A stretch of 64,000 bases of DNA, taken from NCBI RefSeq assembly GCF_014633365.1, contig NC_068350.1, forward strand, positions 35,455,119-35,519,118, in the 5' to 3' direction. The position numbers were made by a program, and so were the translations under genes. Source of the DNA: Diospyros lotus (lineage: Eukaryota > Streptophyta > Magnoliopsida > Ericales > Ebenaceae). This document shows positions 57,076 to 64,000 of the stretch, one piece after another (within the stretch, counting starts at the first letter, position 1; each line of letters begins with the position of its first letter). Below the pieces are notes generated by a model, which worked only from the letters and a program-made list of their open reading frames with translations, was not told where the DNA came from and did not search any database.

Positions 57076-58747
57076 GTTTGTCCCCAGCTTGTGTATAATG
57101 TATCTCTATCGTTTATTTATCTGTCTATACGTATGAATCTTGCGTGTTATCCCAGATCCTCTGTTTATCGGTTGAGATTTAGATGATAATTCATTCTATT
57201 AGATCATAATTATCGATCAACATTGTTGTTTTTGTGTTGTTTGGTTGGTTGGAAATTGAATTAACCATATGTGTATATAATAAATTAAGCAAATGCAATT
57301 GAAGTGTTAAAATGGATTCAACATTAAATCTGATATAACTAATAACAGACACAATTTTGGGAATTTACTCGGTTGGATCGAAATTGAGAATTTGTTGATT
57401 TGGTCACAAATTAACTCCCAACTCCAATGCGGGTCTCTAGATGATGCTAGGAAATAATATTATTTATTAGTTTTGGATCTTCAACTATCTAGAAACTGGT
57501 ATTTTTTAATTAAAAAATTCAATAATCTTATATTTTTATTTTAAAAATACTATCCCTATTTATTACAGAAAATAATAATAATAATAATAATACCTAAATA
57601 TTTAATTATAAGTATTAAAACTCCCATCCTTAAATTATTTCCCTCTCCTGCTCCACATCAAACCAACCACTGCTAGGCCTACTGAAATAAATTCACTTAC
57701 TTGAAATAAACCCAGATACTTTGCATCTACCTTTACCACAGTGTGGTACAGTGAATAAGTCATCGAACCTTAGAAAAAAAAAAAAAGAAAGAATAAACCA
57801 TCAAATTACCTCCTTTTACTTTAAGAAGCAAAATTGGTTATAGATTATTAAACTAATTAGATAGATGCACAAATATTGTCTAGCCTCTCTTCTATATGGC
57901 TCGTTATTCTTGTCTAGATTAGTTTTAATAATTTTGTCTTGTGACTTCCAAAACATAATAGATTGACCTAATTAAGAATTAGCTCCACATAAGAGTGTTT
58001 TCTTTTTCTTTTTTAAAGGTGGAAGACCTACCTTGAAAAGGTGTGAAAACATATAATTTAGAAAGAGTAATAATTAAAGTACTTCATAACTACTTTCAAA
58101 AATTAGCTTCTAACTAGTTTCTTTTATAAAACTAATTTAAAAATGATAGGAACACTAATTATAAACTAGCTAGAATTTGGAGTTTGATGCCACTGTTTAT
58201 AATGGCATTCAAAAATCACTTATTATATATAGTTGCCTACAATTACTCTATACAACTCACAGCCTTAAATATATATATCAGCGCCTCACCTAAACTTTTG
58301 GCCCCATATATATCTCTCATTACTACTCAATGCACATTAGCAGGCAATCCAAGTCTGTGTTTGTACTCGTCAACTGAATCAACTTTCTCGGCATTATGTG
58401 ACCAATGATATATCTAATCAAAAAATTTCAAACAAGCTAGCTACTTAAATTTTTAAACATTTTAAAAAATTTAATAAACAGTTTAACAAAAATTTTGTAA
58501 TATTTTTCAGCCTTATTTTAACCATTTTATTTTTTTGTCCGAAAAATAAAATGGTCAAAACATGGAATTCTTTACTAATTTACCATTTTAAAAAGTGACA
58601 ACACCACCACCACTTGCAAAATAAATTATACTTGGTTGTATTTTGTTTCTCTTGTGATTGTATGACTATTACCGATTATATTATCTAAAACTTTAATATA
58701 TTATAATCCCATTCTTAGAGCACCCTTTGAATCCTTATTCTTAGCAG
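57076..58747 (+). other. Probable leader intron of the CACTA transposase gene
   Basis: The donor ATCAG|GTTTGT at 57076 and acceptor TTAGCAG at 58747 enclose 1.67 kb of AT-rich sequence without recognisable genes. The transposase ATG follows 22 bases after the acceptor. Evidence is splice-site form and layout only. Confidence 0.5.
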
Positions 58748-58769
58748 GTTTGATATATAAATTATTCTA

Positions 58770-60444
58770 ATGGAGCTGAATAAGAGTTGGATTAACATAT
58801 CAAACAGGCTAGATCCTCGATACGAACAAGGAATTCAGGAGTTGATTCAGTTTGCCTATAGACATAAGTCTCCTGGGGCAAGCATATATTGTCCATGTAT
58901 TAAATGTGTTAACAGATATTTTCATAAACGAGATGTTGTGGAGGAACACCTCATTCTGAATGGGTTTGACACTAATTACATAATATGGACGGTTCATGGA
59001 GAGTTATATGTGCCTCGTCATAGTCGAGAAGAATTTCAAGATCAGGAATGTAATATTGGAGATGATATGGTGGGAATGATACATGATGCACATGGAGTTC
59101 CTATAAACAATGTTGGAAGTAGTGAAGAAGCTACGAGATTCTATGAATTGTTGGAGGAGGCAGAAACAGAGTTATGGCCTGGTTGTAAGAACTTCACGAC
59201 ATTATCGTTTATTGTTCGTTTACAACACTTGAAGGTATTGGGTGGGTTGTCGGATAAAATATTTGATATGTTGCTTGAGTTGTTGAATGAGGCATTTCCA
59301 GAAGGAGTGTCATTGCCACGATCGTATCGGGAGGCTAAGAAATTGAGTGAGGATTTAGGTTTTAAGTACTATAAGTACGATGCATGCCCTAACAATTATA
59401 TGCTCTTTTGGAAAGATGCATCAAAGTTGGACAGATGTACTTTTTGTGGGGAGTCAAGGTACAAAGAATACGAGGTGCACATGGACGACGATATAACGAA
59501 GATGAAAAAAGTCGCTTCTAAACAAGTACGACACTTTCCTTTGATCTCGAGACTGCAAAGATTGTTTATGTCTAACAGAACAACAACGTTAATGAGGTGG
59601 CATGAAGAAGGTAGAACAAAGGATGGTATAATGAGGCACCCTGCTGATTCATTGGCTTGGCAATCTTTTGATGAACAACATCCGAAATTCGCTGAAGATA
59701 GTCGCAATGTTAGACTTGGGTTGGCTTTTGATGGGTTTAATCCGTTTCGAACAATGACCATTAGCTATAGCATTTGGCCAGTTGTGTTAATGCCATATAA
59801 TCTACCGCCTTGGTTGTGTATGAAACAACCTTACTTCATCTTGTCTTTATTGATTGGTGGACCTCGTGCACCAGGAGATAATATTGATGTGTTTCTGCAA
59901 CCGTTGATTCAAGAGTTACAAGAATTATGGAGTGAGGGGATAGAAACTTATGATGCTTCAAGAAAAGAAATGTTTCACGTGCATGCAGCATTGTTGTGGA
60001 CGATTAATGATTTTCTTGCGTATGCTAATTTATTTGGATGGAGTACTCGAGGAAGAGTTGCTTGTCCTTGTTGCATGAAAGAGACGGAGTCCAAATGGTT
60101 AAAACATGGTGGTAAGTTTTGTTATATGGGTCACCGTAGATTCTTGGAGGACATGAGTCATCATTTTCGGTTAGACAAGAAGGATTTTGATGGAACCATT
60201 GAGAACCGTGTTGCTCCTCCTCAGTTATCTGGCTACGATGTATTCAAAGATGTTGAATTTGTTAAGAAGATGTATGGAAATCGTGAGAATTCTGGCGCTA
60301 GTGTTGGGAGAGGAATGGGTGGTTGGAAAAAACATAGTATATTCTTTGAGCTTCCATATTGGCAAGACAATTTGATCCGACATAATCTCGAAGTCATGCA
60401 CATTGAGAAAAATGTTTGTGACAACATAATTTGGACGTTATTAA
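58770..60444 (+). CDS. CACTA TNP2-type transposase, first part
   Basis: 558 codons plus one base before the inserted LTR. Residues 1-80 form the transposase-associated N-terminal domain with CPCIKC at 41-46. A second zinc-like cluster CTFCGES is at 223-229. The TNP2/Transposase_21 region runs from about 290 to 556. Candidate catalytic acids are D321 in LGLAFDGFNPF, D373 in APGDNIDVFL and E541 in HNLEVMHIEKN; most relatives I know have Asp at the last position. CPCC at 432-435 and HRRFLEDMSHHFR are also family features. It acts in the nucleus to cut the element at its ends. The ATG follows a probable leader intron. No stop or frameshift is seen. The frame runs 38 bases into the LTR and stops at 60482, adding a short foreign tail. 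Confidence 0.93.
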
Positions 60445-61933
60445 TGTTGGAAATGTATGCCCTAAAGACATGTTTTGTTTAATTTATGGTAATGATGTTT
60501 CTTTTATTCAGTTTATGGCACATATATTATTTGCATTTAATTGTTGGAAAGGTGTCCATGCTATTAAGTAAGTGATTCATGTGATGGGTCGTCCTTCACA
60601 GTTAGGCATGAATCATGGGTACTTAATAAGCAAGAAAATATTACTCTTGATCTTTTGATAGAACTGGGCATTCTATCATGATAAGATCATTGTGCAATAG
60701 ATCCTAATGGAGGATGGCTTGCCTTAGCCAGTAAACAGTCCGTTTACTCTAATTGTACAAGCGCATTTGGAATGCGTAGAGTGGACCTGTGATAGAAGCT
60801 AATGACAAAGTACTAATTATCATGGGGCTAGTCTATCACTGCTACTACGTGGACGAGTACTCTAATACTTGAGTATTAGTTGGTGGTCTAGTGAACCTAG
60901 AGCTATATTCTTAGATTCATTGTAGGTGAGGTCTATCAAAGATCAATATCCTTTTGAGTTGGGAGTATGGTTTCTAATTAGCTAAGACAGACTAATACAA
61001 GATAGTTTCTGTGATTCACCCCCTTGTGATTGTCCAAGAATAATCGAATAATCCAGGGCCCTGGGAACGTGACTTAAGAGTGTGTGCTTCTGGGTAGCTC
61101 CCAGTGATAAGCAAGTACATTCGAGTAGTCACGGATTATTGGACTAGTGATCTAAGGATGGTAGAAGTCATTTAGAAAGGTGTTAGTACATTATTCCTTT
61201 CTAAATGATGGGTGTTACGCAGAGGGGTATTTTCGTCATTACACTAGTAGGTCAAAGACATGGCATATGCAAAATTATTCGTGGGGTCAGTGTTACCATA
61301 TGGTGATAGTTGGAACACTTAGAATGACAAAATATAGCTACTAGGTAGCAGGGATATTTTGGTCATTTTAGTAGCCGTGAATAATTTGTCTTTTGGTCCC
61401 CGGGGTAGCTCGATGTAACTCATGTATTTTTTAATACATTTGGCTTGTTGGATGAATTACATTGAGAGAGAATTATTTTATTCAGAATGGTCCATTGGGC
61501 TAGAATAAAATAATAGTTCATTAGGGTTTTTAATTAATTAATTGGGCTAACCCAATTAGAAAATTAATTAAAAGATCTTAGCCCATTAGGGTTTGGCCCA
61601 CTAGGGTTTTAACCCTAGGGTTCTCCCTATATATATCTCTCTTTAGTTGTTTTTTCATCTAAGTCGTTTTTCATTCTTCTTCACCGAAGAGAGGCCACAA
61701 GTTCGAGTCATACTCCGGAAGATCGAAAGGGTGCATTTGAGTTCTGATGCGACGGAGCCGAAGGCTAGCAGGACAGCCGTCGTCTCCACAACGCGAAGAA
61801 GCTCCCATCGCTCCATTCCGTCCGGTAATCCGCCGCAAAAGTAAGTCTCCTAGATTCTTAACAATACGAGGAACGTTTTTTGATTTTAAAACGCTTCCGT
61901 TGCATGCTTTGTTTCCTCGTTCATGATCCTTCA
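60445..61933 (+). mobile_element. Copia-type solo LTR inserted in the transposase gene
   Basis: 1489 bp, TGTTGGAAATGTATGCCC to GTTCATGATCCTTCA, with a perfect TSD ATTAA (60440-60444 and 61934-61938). A TATA-like CTATATATATC lies at about 61628. The same family in reverse orientation is at 43845-45355. Open frames at 61647-61934 are LTR leader sequence. Confidence 0.95.
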
Positions 61934-61938
61934 ATTAA

Positions 61939-63909
61939 ATGTTTCAGGTAAAACAAAGGACAACTTGAAAGCATGTCTTGATTTGAAAGAACTAGGGATA
62001 AGAAAAAAGTTACATCCTCAAGATCGTTTAGGTGGGAAGAAGTATTTACCTCCTACATCTTTCACGTTGAATCGAGAACAAAAACATGTATTTTTAAAAG
62101 TATTGAAAAGTATAAAATCACCTATTGGATTCTCATCAAACATATCACGCCGTGTCCAACTCAAAGAACACACAATGACTGGACTTAAGAGCCATGACAA
62201 TCATGTTTTGATGCAACATTTTCTTCCATTGGCAATTAGGAGGGTGTTCAAGAGGAAGTATGTCAGTAAAACTTTGATTGAATTATGCAATTACTTTAAA
62301 CAGTTGTGTTCTAAAAACATTACAGTAGACGAGTGTAACCAATTGAGGTCACGCATTATATCGATGCTCTGTCACCTCGAGAAAATATTTCTACCGAGCT
62401 TCTTCAATATAATGGAGCATTTAGTTGTTCACCTGCCTGACGAAGTCCAAATTGCGGGACCGGTAATGTTTCGGTGGATGTATCCAGTCGAGAGGTATAT
62501 TAAGCCATGATTTTTTTTATTTGTGAATTTGTTTGTTCGTTTTTAAGTAAATATTGTGAATTTACTTGACAATGTAACTTATCATGTAGGTTCTTATTGA
62601 CATTGAAAGAGTATGTAAGGACTAGAAGTCATCCAGAAGGATCTATTGCTGAAGGTTACTTGGCAGAAGAGTGTTTGACTTTTTGTGCAAGGTACTTGGA
62701 TGATGTGGAAACAAAGTTTAATAGGCCGGTTCGAAATTATGAGAGTGCACATGGTCAACCTATCCCCAAAAAAGGGAAATTAGTCACATTGGATGAGATT
62801 TCATTGCAGCAAGCCCATCATTATGTGCTAGCAAATTGTAGTACAATTTCGTCTTATCGAGAGTAAGATTATTATAACTTAATCTGGTTGATCAATTTTA
62901 TTTCATAATAAAAAAAAAATTATGCTTTAATTTCACAATTCCTATCATTTGCATACAATGCAGGACACACTTACAATCCATTAGATTGGAAAGAAGAGGT
63001 GCTAGCAATCCTGAAATTACACAAAAACACCATGAAAACTTCTCATTATGGTTTCAAAAACATGTAAGTGATGTCTTAACATGCTGCCACCACACCCTAA
63101 ACATCCATATTTAACCATCTTAGAATTTGCATATATTTATTTGCGTAACGAATTATAAACATGTTATAAAACAGGTTTATGAATTGCAAGTAAGTGGTCA
63201 CAATGTACCCAATGAAGTGAAAACATTAGCTGCTGGGCCTCACTCATGGGCATGGAAGTATTCTGGGTACATCGTAAATGGATTCAAATTCCACACGAGG
63301 CATCGAGAAAGGAGAAGAATGACTCAAAATAGTGGAGTATTACTAACTACAAATACTGAAAGTTATGCTAGTTCAAAAGATAAACGTCCTATCAGTGGTG
63401 ATGTTACCTTTTATGGAGTCCTAACAGATGTTGTTGAGATACGATACTCTAACGAATTCAAATTTGTTTTGTTTAAGTGTGATTGGGTTGACAATAACAG
63501 AGGGATGAAGGTTGACAGTTTAAATTTTATAACTATAAATTTTAATTGTTTAATGTATCAAGAGAATAAACCAACAGACGAACCTTTTATACTTGCAACT
63601 CAAGCATCACAAGTGTGGTATGTGGCTGATCCTCTTGATGAAGAATGGCACGTTGTTATGAAGATGACACCTAGAGATTTGTATAACATGGGTAAAAGAA
63701 ATGTGGCAAGGAGCTATGACGAGGAAGATGCTTTAATTAGTAATCATGTTGAAATCAACAATGATCAGTCCTTACATGCAGAGTTAGGAGAATCTGATGA
63801 AGACTACTCTTCTGGAGAATCTGATGAGGATGGTATGCTAGTTGATATATCAGATGACGACGACAGTTCCATTCCTTATACTGCACATAGTGATGATAAT
63901 GATTTCTAA
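61939..63909 (+). CDS. CACTA TNP2-type transposase, second part (four exons)
   Basis: The frame resumes right after the second TSD copy. Exons: 61939-62494, 62590-62862, 62964-63063, 63175-63909, all with GT..AG introns (62495-62589, 62863-62963, 63064-63174). Together with 58770-60444 they make 3339 bases, 1112 codons plus stop, in one frame. Residues about 645-755 match DUF4218 (LMQHFLPLAIRRVFKRK, then EHLVVHLPDEVQIAGPV), followed by HPEGSIAEGYLAEECLTF in the second of these exons. Residues about 950-1030 match DUF4216 (VLFKCDWVDNNRGMKVD, WYVADPLDEEWHVV). The C-terminus is strongly acidic (1070-1112). This three-module layout is usual for plant CACTA transposases. The stop is TAA at 63907. 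Confidence 0.9.
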
Positions 63910-64000
63910 TATTGAAGTGGCATGTATATGTCTTCCTTGCATAATATTTAATGATGTGGTATGTATATATGTTTATGTTTTTAGCTTTTTATGTTTTGAT
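63910..64000 (+). other. 3' flank of the transposase gene, inside CACTA
   Basis: AT-rich sequence after the stop codon. No polyadenylation signal or further gene can be recognised in the 91 bases available. Confidence 0.5.

Larger units (their letters stand above)
56321..64000 (+). mobile_element. Autonomous-type CACTA (En/Spm) transposon, 5' part
   Basis: It starts with the terminus CACTATAGGAAAAAGG directly after a possible 3-bp target GTA (56318-56320) inside copia pol. Order: terminal repeat, palindromic subterminal repeats, TATA box, repetitive 5' leader, a long leader intron, then a TNP2-type transposase gene. The 3' end and any second (TNPA-like) gene lie beyond the window. A copia solo LTR at 60445-61933 is a later insertion. 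Confidence 0.9.

Noticed and set aside
61647..61934. Open frames on both strands near the end of the copia LTR
   Set aside because: The equivalent sequence in the sister LTR (43845-45355) is not preserved as coding, and the region is the transcribed leader of the LTR.

Overview
The window looks like plant nuclear DNA from repeat-rich heterochromatin. It holds chromodomain Ty3/gypsy (Tekay-like) and Athila retroelements, Ty1/copia LTRs, Cassandra TRIMs with a 5S rRNA-like core, and an En/Spm (CACTA) DNA transposon with TNP2-type transposase. This combination is typical of angiosperms. I cannot name a species, and I found no convincing host gene. Nearly every base can be assigned to a transposable element, and most are nested. 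Fourteen separate insertions show matching 5-bp target-site duplications (TSDs): ten exact, four with one mismatch.

Layout. (1) 1-1131 is a Tekay LTR fragment (+). (2) 1132-14121 is a decayed Tekay-like element on the minus strand, with chromodomain at the left and gag at the right. It is interrupted by a Tat/Athila-type solo LTR (4734-6140) and by a copia LTR (7197-11858) that carries a Tekay solo LTR (8677-11335). (3) 14122-15075 is a truncated Tekay LTR (-), joined at a 9-bp microhomology to a Tekay LTR (+) whose pieces run to 42346. That + LTR hosts three insertions: a complete but mutated Athila element (15490-33175, minus strand); a copia solo LTR (33344-41012) with three nested LTRs; and a Cassandra solo LTR. 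The 5' LTR of the Athila element carries a tandem Cassandra array fused to a Tekay LTR. (4) 42347-56320 is a copia pol gene cut into three pieces by a CACTA-like non-autonomous element (42454-53434), which itself carries four nested solo LTRs, and by a Tekay solo LTR (53660-56250). (5) 56321 to the window end is the 5' part of an autonomous CACTA element inserted into the same copia gene.

The best-preserved gene is the CACTA transposase. Its exons add up to an open frame of 1112 codons with no stop or frameshift. It is broken only by a 1489-bp copia solo LTR with a clean ATTAA TSD. All retroelement pol genes carry stops or frameshifts except the short copia pieces, which stay open.

Points worth a second look: twofold-symmetric CATTCGAATG motifs amplified in two unrelated retroelement families; two cases of an LTR inserted into an LTR of the same family in opposite orientation, forming long inverted repeats; a Cassandra/Tekay composite sharing one TSD pair; and a microhomology junction that removed the 5' half of a copia gene.
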